Part shown: positions 42,458 to 51,725 of the stretch, piece by piece
Layout: each line of letters starts with the position of its first letter
How positions within the stretch are numbered: position 1 is the stretch's first letter
Assembly: GCA_016710635.1 (NCBI GenBank)
Contig: JADJVL010000002.1
Location: 248,001 to 312,000, forward strand
Direction of reading: 5' to 3'
From: Holophagaceae bacterium
GTDB lineage: Bacteria; Acidobacteriota; Holophagae; Holophagales; Holophagaceae
Length of the DNA: 64,000 bases
Notes under the pieces: generated by a model
What the model saw: only the letters and a program-made list of their open reading frames with translations
Told to the model about the DNA's origin: nothing
Database searches by the model: none
Program-made: the position numbers and the translations under genes

Positions 42458-45400
42458 AACGCCGTCCCGCCATCCTCCTTCTCCTCGCCCTCGGCGCCCT
42501 GGGCGTATCAGGCCTTGGGGCGCTGCGCGCCTCGGATCTTCCGTGGGCCGACATGACCCCGGCGGACTGGGTCTATGCGGTGGCCACCCGCTTCGCCACC
42601 GTGGACGGTCATGCCGTCCACTACCCCACGCCCACCGCCGAGCTGGCGCGGCTGCTGGAGACCCGCAAGGAGGCGGGCGCCCTGCGCCACCTCGCCGAGG
42701 CGAAGCTCGCCCTTGGCGACCGCCCCGGGGCCATGGCCGCCATGGAGAAGTGGTCCGAGGCCGAAGGCGCGGGCAACGCGGCCGCCGGCGCCCGGGCCTG
42801 GGCGGAGACCGCCCGCTGGGACGCCGCCCATCTCGAGATGGCCGCGGCCTTCCGCGCCGCGGAGCGGGCCCTGCCGGGCCTTCCGGCCGAAGAGAAGATG
42901 GCCCTCTCCAGGGCGCGCATCGCCTGGGCCGAGCGCCATCCCGACCTCGCCGACCCCATCATCCTGCGCAAAGCCCAATCCCAACTCTTTCCCGCGGACG
43001 GGCCTTCCCTCGAAGCCTGGCTGCGCTCCCTGGAGAAGGCCGGCCGCCTCGCGGAGGCGGACCAGGCCCTCGCCGCCAGCCAGGCCATGGACGCCGAACG
43101 ACGGCTGCTGCTGCGCTCGGATCTCCTCGCGGACCACAAGGACCTGAAGGGCGCCTTCCAGGTTCTCGACGCCGCCCTCGACCGGCCCTGGTCCATGGAC
43201 GTGCGTCAGGCCTACGCCAGGCGCGTGGACGCCGGCGCCCCCCGCGCGCCGGAGGGCTGGCGCGCCACCCTCGACGCCCGCTTCGACGCCGGGGCGCTGG
43301 TGCGCCTTGCCACCTACCATCAGGGCCAGAACCGCGGCGACGCCGCGGCGGAGCTGCTGCGCCAGGTGGAGCGCCGCCACGAGAAGACCTTCGACCGCAA
43401 GGCCTGGCTGCTGGTGGCGCGCCTCCACGGGGAGATCGACGCCGCGCCGGAGGCCTTCCGCGCCACCCTCGCCGCCGCCCACCTGGGCACCCCGGAAGAG
43501 CAGGTCTCGGACCTCGCCGCCCTTGCGAAGCTGGCCATCCAGGCGGGCGGGCGACCCATCGCCTGGGGCGCCTACAACGACGAAGCCTACAAGTGGATCG
43601 CCAGCCTCGACCGCACCCCGGGCTTCTGGACCGGCGGCCTCTCCTTCCTCCTCACCGGCGGCGACTGGAAGGAGGCCCTGGCCCACCTGGAGAACGAGTC
43701 CCTGCCGGACCGCACCTTCGCCACCGCCCGCGCCCTTGCCGATGTGCTCGCGAAGCGCGCGCCGAAGCACCCCGACCTGCCCGCCCTGCGGGTCGCCATC
43801 ATGGAGCGCCACGTGCAGCGCGGCGAAGGCCGCGCGGCCCTGGACCTGCTGCCCCTGGTGGAGAACTCCGGCGCCGCGCCCGCGATGGTGGACGGCGCCC
43901 GCCGCGCCGCGCTGCTGGCGGCGCGGCAGGCGAGCGTGCCCCTGACCGAGGAGATCCGCCTCTACAAGGCTCGCCTCCGGCACCTCGCCGCCGACGGTTC
44001 AAAGACGCCGGACGCGGCGATGGACACCGGGTCCCCAACCGAATCCCCGGACGAAAGTATCGACTCCGGCGAAGGCGAAGCTGCTGTCAACGAGGGCGAC
44101 GGCGGCAGCCGGCCGTGGGCCCGCCGCCGCGGGAACCGCACCGCTCCCAGCTATCGCGCCCTGCTCGAAGAGGCCCTGGCCCGCCTCGAGGACCAGGACA
44201 AAAGCCACCACGCCTCCCTGCAGCTGATCCTCGGCGAGATGGACCGCATGCCCGACGCCGAGACCCTCTGGCTGGATCTCGCCGCCCGCCTGGAAGGCTG
44301 GAACCTGGACGACGACCTGGGACCCCGCTTTGAACAGGCCCTCCACCGCTTCCAGGGCACCGGCGTGTGGCACCGCGCCGCCCGCTGGTACGCGCGGCGC
44401 AGCCGTTCCTCGGACCTGCGCCGCCTCGCCGCCGACGTGGCCGACACCTTCCGGGGCTCCGGACTCTTCGCCCGGGCCGACGCCGGGAGCGTGCATCTGC
44501 AGATCCCCGAGCAGCCCCCCATGGGCGGCCGCGTCCGCATGGTGGCCTGGGCGGACTGGATCCGCTTCAAGGCCCTGGAACGCTTCCCCCACAGTCCCCA
44601 GGTCTTCAATGAGGCCCGGCATCTGGTGACCCAGTCCCAGTGGCAGAAGCTGCCGAAAGGTTCGGAGGACGGCGTGAAGGTCGCCCCTGTGGTGGTCCCC
44701 GACGCCCTCATGGACGAGCGGCGCTGGGCGATCCTCTTCGCCGACGCCGGCCAGCGGGAGACGTGGTTCGCCGACGCCATGGCCCGCGGGTCCCTGGAGG
44801 CGAAGCTCAAGGCCATGGAGGGCCGCGCCGATCGCACGCCGGTGGAAGAGCTGCTGCTCTTCGAAGGCTGGTCGCGGCTTTCGCGCTTCGAGCGGGCCGC
44901 CCCCGCCGCCGACCGCCTCGCCGCCAGCTATCCCGGCGACGGGGACCTGGCCCGTCGGGTACTTTCCCTGCACCGCAGCCTCAACGGCCTGGAGACCTCC
45001 CACGCCGCCGCCGCCCGCGCCCTCGTGGCCCGCACGGCCCCGGCCCTGCTGGATCCCGCGCCCCTGTGGACGGAGCTCGGCGAGATGGAGGAGGATCGCG
45101 GCCAGTCCGCGGCCGCCATCGAGCTCTGGAAGAACGTGCTGGGCCGCGACACCCGCAACCCGGCGCGCATCTCCGAGCTGGCCACCCTGCTCTGGGACTA
45201 CAACCACGACAAGGAGGCCCTCGCCGTGGTGGAGGAGGGCCGCAAAACCCTCCAGCGCCCCCGCTTCTTCGCCTTCGAGACCGGCGTCCTGCGGGAGAAC
45301 ACCAGGGACCTGGACGGCGCCATCCGCGAGTACCTCGACGCCCTGCGGCCCGAAGACGATGACGGCTGGGGATCGTGGTTCGAGCGGGACCAGCGCTCCC

Positions 45401-48400
45401 TGCGCCGCCTCGCCCAGCTGCTCTCCCGGGACCGGGTGTTCCGCCGGGTGGAGAAGCGCATCCGGGACCTCCGTCCCGGCGTCGCCGAGGACGAGCACGC
45501 CCTGGCGGCCTTCCTGCCCATCGCCACCCTGGAGACGCCGGATCCGGGCCTGGACGATGACACCGACGACTGGATGGACGGCATGGACATGCCGAACGAT
45601 CCCAAAGGCCGCGAAGCGAGGGACGACAAGCGGGACGCCAGCCGTCCCGCCGAGCACGGCGCCGTCGCGCGTCTGGGGGACCTGCTGCTGGACAAGAGCC
45701 GCGACATGGCGGCCACCGCCACCGCCAGGGGCTTCCTCGACACCGTGGAGGCCTGGAGCGCGAGCCTCATCGAGGCCCGCTGGAAGCAGGACCGCATCGT
45801 GGCCTACCGCAACGGCTTCATGATCCGGCGGGCCCAGCTCGCCGCCTCCGACGAGGAGCGCATCGGCCTCGAGACCTCCCGGGCCCGCTACCTGGCGGAC
45901 CATGGCCGGGTCGCCGACGCCGATGGCCTCTGGACCGCCCTGGACGCCCGCATCGCCGCCCTGCCGGTCGGCTCCGTGAAGCTGAAGGCCGAGGCCGAGC
46001 GCGCCGCCTACGTGGAGCGCGCCAAGGGCACCGCCGCCGCAGCCCAGGAATGGGCCCGCATCAGCGCGCGCCATCCCTGGAGCCTCGGGCTTCTGGAGGA
46101 CCGCCTCGCCTTCCTCAACCGCGCCGGCATGGGCAAGGAGGCCCGCGCCGCCCTCGAGGAAGTGCTGCCCCGGTCCGCCACCGGCCACAAGGAGGGCTTC
46201 CTGGAGCGCCTCACCTCGGAAGCCCTCGCCGCCTCGGATCTCCCCCAGGCCCGCCGCGCCGTGTCCCAGCTCCTGGCCCAGGAAGGCCTGGACGAGGGCC
46301 GGCGCCTCGGCGCCATCCACCTCGAGGCGCGCCTCGCGTTCAAGGAGAACCCGGCCTGGGATCCCTATCCCCTCGCAAAGGCCGAACTGCCCAAGCTGCG
46401 GCCCGACCTTCACGCGGACCTCTACGCCCAGCTCGCCAGGGCCGCGGACCTCGAAAAGGCCATGGGCCCCACGCCGGGGCTCTGGATCGAGGCCCTGAAT
46501 CGCCGCACGGACCGGGAGTGGCTCTCGGCGGCGGGACGCTCGGCGAACCGCGCCGGCAAGGGCAGGGACCTCCTCGCCTTCTTCGAGAAGCAGCAGGCCC
46601 GCAGCCCGCGGGACGTGCGCTGGGCCGTCGCCGTGCGCGACATCCGCCGCGCCGGCCACGACGTGGAGGGTGCCATTGCCGCCGCCAAGGCCGCCGTCGC
46701 CGTGCGGCCCGAAAAGGAGAACCTCTGGCAGGAGGCCGTGGACCTGCTGGTGCGGGCCGACCGCGTCAAGGAGGCCGCTGACTACCTGGAGGGCTGGAAC
46801 AAGTCCCGCCCAGCGGACGAAGGCGTGGCGCGGTGGCGCGGTGAGCTCTACGCCCGCGCCGGCGAAGGCCGCCGGGCCCTGGCCATCGAGCAGGCGGCCC
46901 TGGCGGCGTTCAAGAAGGAGGTCGCCTCGAGAGAAGAAGGCGGTGCCCAAGCCCTGTCGGACCGGAAGGCGCGCGCAGCCTCGAGGCTTTTTGAACATGG
47001 ATACCCAGAGCTGGCCCTCGCCATCTACTCCGGCAAGGGCGACATCCTGGCACTGAACTCCGGAGCGCTCTCGCTCGAGCGAAAGTGTGAAATCGCTCTG
47101 CTCACGAACCAGTTCCAGCGCTATGTCACAGCCACGACATGGGAAGGCGGCTTCCTTGATACTGCTGCTTCAATCCTCGAGCGAAGTGGCCGCCCCGAGC
47201 AGAAGGAGGAGATGCGCGCCTTGCTCATCAGGGCGATCTTCCCTGTGGATGCAAAACAACCGGATGACTACGCGATCCGGCGATGGTGGCCTTTCGTGAC
47301 TCGCGCGGGGCTCGAGCCCGGCGTGCGCGTGGCCCTCGCCCTGCGCCTTCTGGCCCAGCGCCCCGGTCCCTGGCAGGCGGCGCCGCCCCTGGCCTACGCC
47401 ATTGCGGTGGGGGGCAACCTCATCGAGTTCAAGAGCGACCTCCAGGGCCACAGCTATCCGGTCTTCAAGGAGCCCGACCTCTCTGGCCACTGGGCCCGGG
47501 ACCTGGTGCGCCGGGACCGGTCCGAGGAACTGCTGGCCTTCATGGAGCCCCGCTGGCAGGAGCTGCTAACCCAGGTCCGCGGCGGCAGCGAGCTGAACGC
47601 CAAGAGCCCGAGCCTCTGGTGGGCCTGGTGGCTGGACGAGCCTATGGCCCTGCAGGCCTGGGCCCGCGCGGCCTCGGCGAAGCCCGAGAAGGTGAAGGAG
47701 CTGAGCGACATCATGGGCGACCGCCGGCAGTGGGACCGCTTCTGGGTCCTGGCGGCGCGGCGCTGGGACGCGCCCACCCTCGTGGCCATGGCGAGCCCCG
47801 AGTCCCGCACCGCCTGGTTCCGCTTCTGGGACCCGGCGCTGCCTTCCGATCCCGTGCTGGTGGCTCGCCGCGCCCTCACGGAGCGCGTCACTGGTGCCGT
47901 GGAGCGCCTCGTGCAGAACAAGCCCCGGGCCGCCGAGGACGCCCTCATCGTGAAGCTCCGCGGTCCCCGCACCGTGGGCGAAGTGCTCGGCAAGGACGCC
48001 CGCTGGACCTGGCCCGAGTACAAGCCCCGGCTGGACGCCAAGGGCGAGTTCGCGGAGACCGGCGACGACCGCATCATCGGCCAGGGCGCCGACGAGGGCC
48101 GCCTCCCCGGCGCCCTCTGGGGCGACCGCCCCGGGGAAGCCTGGTACGTGCTCGAAGCCCTGGCCCGCTACCGCCAGGGCGATCACACGGCGCCCTACCT
48201 GCCCTTCGCCGTGCCCGTCCGCGGCGCCGAGACCTCCCGGGCCCTGCTGGCCCTGCGGATGGCCCGGGCCCTGGGGGACCTGCCCCTGGCCCTCGAGCTG
48301 GAGGCCGAACATCCCGGTCCCACCGCGGACCGCGCCTGGCTGGAAGGCCGCGTCAGCCTGCTGGTGGCGGCGGGGCAGAAGGAGAAGGCGACGGCGGCCT

Positions 48401-50193
48401 TCCGCGCCTTCGTGCGCCAGGCCCAGGCCAAGCTCAATGAAGAGGGCTTCCGCTGGCTCGCCTCCCACGCCGAGGACTGGGGTCTCGCCGGCCCGATGGA
48501 GCTGATGGACAACTCAAAGCCTGTGGGTCCGGCCTTCCTGGCCTACCTGCGAGACCGCAAGCCCGAGAGCGCCACGCGCTTCTTTACCGAGGACGAGGTG
48601 GGCTTCCGCGCCGCCCTCGCCAGCCGGTGGCGCAGCCGCGAGACCCAGCTCAGTGCCGCCCAGATACGCGCCTGGCTGCGGGAGCTCTGGGCCCTCGACA
48701 GCGCGCCGGTGCCCCGCCGGGGCCTCGCCAGGCTGGGGCCCGCCTTCGCTCATGCCGCCGACTGGCTGCAGCGCCAGCCCGTGGCGGAGCGCGCCAATGC
48801 CCTCGACGCGCTGGATGAGGTCCTGAACCCCGCCGACGCCAAGCCGCGGATCTTCCCGATGTTGAAGGAAGGGCTGAAGGAAGGCGCCGGCAACGACGAC
48901 GTGAACACGCTGCTGGCGGTGCGCCTGCGGCTGGCCCGCAACGAGGCCGGCGAGGCCCACGCCCTGGTGGACGCCATGCTGGCTTCCCTGCGCCAGGGCC
49001 AGGGCCTCAGCTACGTCCCCCGGGAAGTGCCCGGCACCGATGGCCTGAACGAGGACGGCGAAGGCGGCGAGGCTCCCTCCAGTCCCGTCGAGGACTACAC
49101 CGCCCCCGACCGGATCGTGAACCGTCTGCAGGCCTGGCTCGCGCCCTTCCGGGACGCGAAACAGGCGGCTCCGGTGGAGGAGCGCTTCCGCAAGCTGTTG
49201 AAAGAACGCCGGGAGGAGGGCCCCGTCTCCACCGCGGCCTGGACCTTCGCCTTCGACCTCCAGCCCCCGGCGGAGGCCGCCGCCCTGGGCCGGGAGCTGG
49301 ACGAGGCCTGGTTCCGCGGCGAAGTGCAGCCCGACCAACTCGGCGCCCTCGGCCCAGTCCTCGCCCGGACGCTGCCGGCGGAGACGCCCCGCTGGCTGGC
49401 CCGCTGGCCCAGGAACGACCGCTACGGCCAGACCCATGCCCGCGCCGCCGTCCTGGCGATTCTGAAACAGAACGGCGAAGCCTGCCGCCTCCTCGCCGAC
49501 GCCCGCCGCCGCGCCCTCTGGAGCGAGCGGGAGGAGGTCCTGGGCTTCGAGGAGTGGCGCCGCCTCGGCGCCCTCGCGACGCCGGAACAGAAGGCTCCGG
49601 CGGCCTGGACCGCGGCGAACGCGGTCCTGAATGCTAGGACCGACCTGGCCCTCAACGCCCACCTGAAGTCCCATCCCAACGACGTCCTCGCGGCCCGGGC
49701 CGCCCTGCGCAGCGCCGCCCCCCTCGACGAGGACACGGCCCTGCGGGTGGCCCTGGCCACGGCCATGGCCCGCTCCCACAGCGGCCAGTCCGTGGAGAAC
49801 GATCGGGAGCTCCTGAAGGTGCGGGCTGCCCGCGGCCTGCTGGCGGCCTCCCCCCGGGCCGCGCGCAACGCCCTGGGCGACCTGGCGGCGGAGTCCTTCC
49901 TGCGCCTCGCCACGGAACGCCGGCTGAAGACCGCCGACGTGAACCTGGCCCTGGCGGACCTGGCCCGCATCGCCCACCGCTCCGGCGACGAGGCGAAGGG
50001 CCGGGCCGTCGCCGCGCTCCTCGCGGATCGCAGCGCCGCCGCCGGGAAGACCCTGCGGGCGGAGCTCACCCCGGACGCCTCCAAAGGCGCCGACAGCTTC
50101 CGGGTCGTCAACGGGCGCCCCGCGCCCATCAAGCCTCGGGACCTCACCTGGCCCATGCTCGCGAACCTGCTGCAGGCGGAGGGCGTCCGATGA
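42454..50193 (+). CDS. Giant secreted helical-repeat (TPR-like) protein, 2579 residues
   Basis: The GTG at 42454 overlaps the VIT/VWA stop and begins a signal peptide (ILLLLALGALGVSGLGALRA). The rest is almost entirely paired helices with TPR-like character, for example 'ALRHLAEAKLALGDRPGAMAAMEKW', 'AIELWKNVLGRDTRNPARISELATLL' and 'AIAAAKAAVAVRPEKENLWQEAVDLL'. Three acidic linkers divide it: about residues 515-560, 1029-1070 (with DDDTDDWMDGMDM) and 2190-2215. These would give four solenoid arms. It is one of the longest genes one meets in such a genome. A block at about 46925-47300 is much less GC-biased than its flanks. It is probably periplasmic and the scaffold of the complex; catalytic motifs are not seen. 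I do not know a named family of this size. Confidence 0.88.
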   Translation: MKRRPAILLLLALGALGVSGLGALRASDLPWADMTPADWVYAVATRFATVDGHAVHYPTPTAELARLLETRKEAGALRHLAEAKLALGDRPGAMAAMEKWSEAEGAGNAAAGARAWAETARWDAAHLEMAAAFRAAERALPGLPAEEKMALSRARIAWAERHPDLADPIILRKAQSQLFPADGPSLEAWLRSLEKAGRLAEADQALAASQAMDAERRLLLRSDLLADHKDLKGAFQVLDAALDRPWSMDVRQAYARRVDAGAPRAPEGWRATLDARFDAGALVRLATYHQGQNRGDAAAELLRQVERRHEKTFDRKAWLLVARLHGEIDAAPEAFRATLAAAHLGTPEEQVSDLAALAKLAIQAGGRPIAWGAYNDEAYKWIASLDRTPGFWTGGLSFLLTGGDWKEALAHLENESLPDRTFATARALADVLAKRAPKHPDLPALRVAIMERHVQRGEGRAALDLLPLVENSGAAPAMVDGARRAALLAARQASVPLTEEIRLYKARLRHLAADGSKTPDAAMDTGSPTESPDESIDSGEGEAAVNEGDGGSRPWARRRGNRTAPSYRALLEEALARLEDQDKSHHASLQLILGEMDRMPDAETLWLDLAARLEGWNLDDDLGPRFEQALHRFQGTGVWHRAARWYARRSRSSDLRRLAADVADTFRGSGLFARADAGSVHLQIPEQPPMGGRVRMVAWADWIRFKALERFPHSPQVFNEARHLVTQSQWQKLPKGSEDGVKVAPVVVPDALMDERRWAILFADAGQRETWFADAMARGSLEAKLKAMEGRADRTPVEELLLFEGWSRLSRFERAAPAADRLAASYPGDGDLARRVLSLHRSLNGLETSHAAAARALVARTAPALLDPAPLWTELGEMEEDRGQSAAAIELWKNVLGRDTRNPARISELATLLWDYNHDKEALAVVEEGRKTLQRPRFFAFETGVLRENTRDLDGAIREYLDALRPEDDDGWGSWFERDQRSLRRLAQLLSRDRVFRRVEKRIRDLRPGVAEDEHALAAFLPIATLETPDPGLDDDTDDWMDGMDMPNDPKGREARDDKRDASRPAEHGAVARLGDLLLDKSRDMAATATARGFLDTVEAWSASLIEARWKQDRIVAYRNGFMIRRAQLAASDEERIGLETSRARYLADHGRVADADGLWTALDARIAALPVGSVKLKAEAERAAYVERAKGTAAAAQEWARISARHPWSLGLLEDRLAFLNRAGMGKEARAALEEVLPRSATGHKEGFLERLTSEALAASDLPQARRAVSQLLAQEGLDEGRRLGAIHLEARLAFKENPAWDPYPLAKAELPKLRPDLHADLYAQLARAADLEKAMGPTPGLWIEALNRRTDREWLSAAGRSANRAGKGRDLLAFFEKQQARSPRDVRWAVAVRDIRRAGHDVEGAIAAAKAAVAVRPEKENLWQEAVDLLVRADRVKEAADYLEGWNKSRPADEGVARWRGELYARAGEGRRALAIEQAALAAFKKEVASREEGGAQALSDRKARAASRLFEHGYPELALAIYSGKGDILALNSGALSLERKCEIALLTNQFQRYVTATTWEGGFLDTAASILERSGRPEQKEEMRALLIRAIFPVDAKQPDDYAIRRWWPFVTRAGLEPGVRVALALRLLAQRPGPWQAAPPLAYAIAVGGNLIEFKSDLQGHSYPVFKEPDLSGHWARDLVRRDRSEELLAFMEPRWQELLTQVRGGSELNAKSPSLWWAWWLDEPMALQAWARAASAKPEKVKELSDIMGDRRQWDRFWVLAARRWDAPTLVAMASPESRTAWFRFWDPALPSDPVLVARRALTERVTGAVERLVQNKPRAAEDALIVKLRGPRTVGEVLGKDARWTWPEYKPRLDAKGEFAETGDDRIIGQGADEGRLPGALWGDRPGEAWYVLEALARYRQGDHTAPYLPFAVPVRGAETSRALLALRMARALGDLPLALELEAEHPGPTADRAWLEGRVSLLVAAGQKEKATAAFRAFVRQAQAKLNEEGFRWLASHAEDWGLAGPMELMDNSKPVGPAFLAYLRDRKPESATRFFTEDEVGFRAALASRWRSRETQLSAAQIRAWLRELWALDSAPVPRRGLARLGPAFAHAADWLQRQPVAERANALDALDEVLNPADAKPRIFPMLKEGLKEGAGNDDVNTLLAVRLRLARNEAGEAHALVDAMLASLRQGQGLSYVPREVPGTDGLNEDGEGGEAPSSPVEDYTAPDRIVNRLQAWLAPFRDAKQAAPVEERFRKLLKERREEGPVSTAAWTFAFDLQPPAEAAALGRELDEAWFRGEVQPDQLGALGPVLARTLPAETPRWLARWPRNDRYGQTHARAAVLAILKQNGEACRLLADARRRALWSEREEVLGFEEWRRLGALATPEQKAPAAWTAANAVLNARTDLALNAHLKSHPNDVLAARAALRSAAPLDEDTALRVALATAMARSHSGQSVENDRELLKVRAARGLLAASPRAARNALGDLAAESFLRLATERRLKTADVNLALADLARIAHRSGDEAKGRAVAALLADRSAAAGKTLRAELTPDASKGADSFRVVNGRPAPIKPRDLTWPMLANLLQAEGVR

Positions 50194-51725
50194 ACCGCAC
50201 CTGGTCCTTCCTCACCGTCCTGCTCGCCGCCTCCGTGCTGCGCGCCGGTGATACCCCGCTGCCCCTGCCGGACGCGCCGGTGCGCGTCGTCATCCCGGAC
50301 GCCGCGGCCTTCGACGCGGCCCTCCAGGGCTCCTACCGCGCCTTCCTCACCGGCGGGGCCAGCAACGAGGACCGGGCCGTGGCCGCCTTCCGCAAGACCC
50401 AGGTGGGCTCCAAGCTGGAGGACCAGTGGGGCAGGCTCTCGGCGGACCTGCCCTGGACCTGGGAGGAGATCCGCAAGCTGAAGCCCACCGCGGTGGGTCT
50501 CGCCCTCCTGGAGGCCGGCCACCTCGAGGCGGTGCTGGTCATCGAGACGCCCCTGGCCCAGCTGCCGGTGACTCTGCCCGGGGGCACGAAGAAGACCCAC
50601 GGCGGCGCCGCCTACTCCCTCGTGGCCCCCGGCGCCGGCGACAAGTCGAAGGATCCGGACCGCCGCGCGGGCTTCGCCTGGGCCCGGGTCGGCGGCCGCC
50701 TCTTCCTCGCCACCAGCGAGCGGGCGCTGATGCTGGCCCTCGACGAGCAGCAGGCGGGCCGCGGCCTCGCGGCGCCCCTGCCCGGGCTGATCTCCATGGA
50801 GCTGAACCTGGACGCCCTGCGCCAGGACCGCTACTTCCAGCGCGAGTTCCTGTGGCCCGCGGGGCCCGAGACGGGGCGCCTGCGGGCGGCCCTGCGCGAG
50901 GAAGGCGGCCATCTGGTGGAAGTGCGCGAAGGCGTCACGGAGCCCAGGGGCGGCGTGTTCACCTTCGCGTTCCCCGGCGCCGCCGCCGCGGGCTGGGAGA
51001 GCGATGGCGCGGGCTTCTGGCCCGCCTTCCGCCGCGCCCTCCTGGAACCCATTCCCGTGCTCCTGGACAAGCCCGTGCCCGCCCTCTCGTCCCTCCCCGC
51101 CACCGCGGCCCAGGGCGGCGAGGACCGCTACCTGGTGAACTTCACCCGGCCCCGGGTGGCGCCGGGCGCGCCCGCCTTCGAGGAAGGCGACCTCGCGGCG
51201 TGGAAGGCGCTGCTGGCCAGGCAGGCCATCCCCTCCTGGGGCTTCCTCGTCACCAAGGACGGCGTGCGCCGCATGGCCTTCCCCTGGCCGGAAGCCCTCG
51301 ACGCCGAGTTCCTCGAGCTGTGCCGCGCCACCGTCGCCCGGCGCGGCGGCCGCGCCACCGTGGTGAAGACGGCGGAGGGCATGGAGATCCGCGTGGGGCC
51401 CGCCCTGCCGGCCCTGGCGCTGCGCCGCGCCGGTGGCCTCCTCTGGGTCGCGCCCTCGGCCCAGGACCTGAAGGACGCGCCGCAGCCCCAGGCCGATGCC
51501 GCCCTCGTGCGCTGGGGCCGCGTGGACCTCGCCGCCGCGCACGCCGAAGCCCGGCGCTGGGCGAAGGTGGAGGGTCCGGCGAACCCCGAGACCGTGCGGC
51601 CCCTGTCGGACCGCATCCTGGGCCTCCTGGGCTGGATGCCGAAGACCACCGGCCTCAGCGTCGAGCGCCGCAAGACCGACACGGGCTGGCGCGAGCGGGT
51701 GGTGTTCGAGAGCGAGGGGAAGTGA
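50190..51725 (+). CDS. Secreted protein of unknown family, fourth gene of the locus
   Basis: 511 residues; its ATG overlaps the giant gene's stop (ATGA). Signal peptide (MNRTWSFLTVLLAASVLRA). The mature protein is alternately beta and helix with 'AVGLALLEAGHLEAVLVIETPLAQLPVTLPGG', 'AGFAWARVGGRLFLATSERALMLALDEQQAGRG' and 'GGLLWVAPSAQDLKDAP', a pattern of measuring and comparing domains like DUF3352 or E. coli YfaA (DUF2138), but I cannot confirm either. No catalytic or metal motif is visible. It stops inside the start of the transpeptidase-SpoIID gene (GTGA). The role is open; position suggests a periplasmic subunit of the same machine. Confidence 0.85.
   Translation: MNRTWSFLTVLLAASVLRAGDTPLPLPDAPVRVVIPDAAAFDAALQGSYRAFLTGGASNEDRAVAAFRKTQVGSKLEDQWGRLSADLPWTWEEIRKLKPTAVGLALLEAGHLEAVLVIETPLAQLPVTLPGGTKKTHGGAAYSLVAPGAGDKSKDPDRRAGFAWARVGGRLFLATSERALMLALDEQQAGRGLAAPLPGLISMELNLDALRQDRYFQREFLWPAGPETGRLRAALREEGGHLVEVREGVTEPRGGVFTFAFPGAAAAGWESDGAGFWPAFRRALLEPIPVLLDKPVPALSSLPATAAQGGEDRYLVNFTRPRVAPGAPAFEEGDLAAWKALLARQAIPSWGFLVTKDGVRRMAFPWPEALDAEFLELCRATVARRGGRATVVKTAEGMEIRVGPALPALALRRAGGLLWVAPSAQDLKDAPQPQADAALVRWGRVDLAAAHAEARRWAKVEGPANPETVRPLSDRILGLLGWMPKTTGLSVERRKTDTGWRERVVFESEGK

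Noticed and set aside
43999..46998. Very long open frame on the minus strand opposite the giant gene
   Set aside because: High-GC coding DNA leaves other frames open by codon bias. The translation is rich in Gly, Arg, Val and Ala without domain pattern, has no ribosome site, and the + strand reading has a signal peptide, overlaps and TPR-like repeats.
42454..50193. Alpha-2-macroglobulin as the giant protein of the five-gene locus
   Set aside because: No thioester CXEQ motif and no beta-sandwich series; the sequence is helical throughout.
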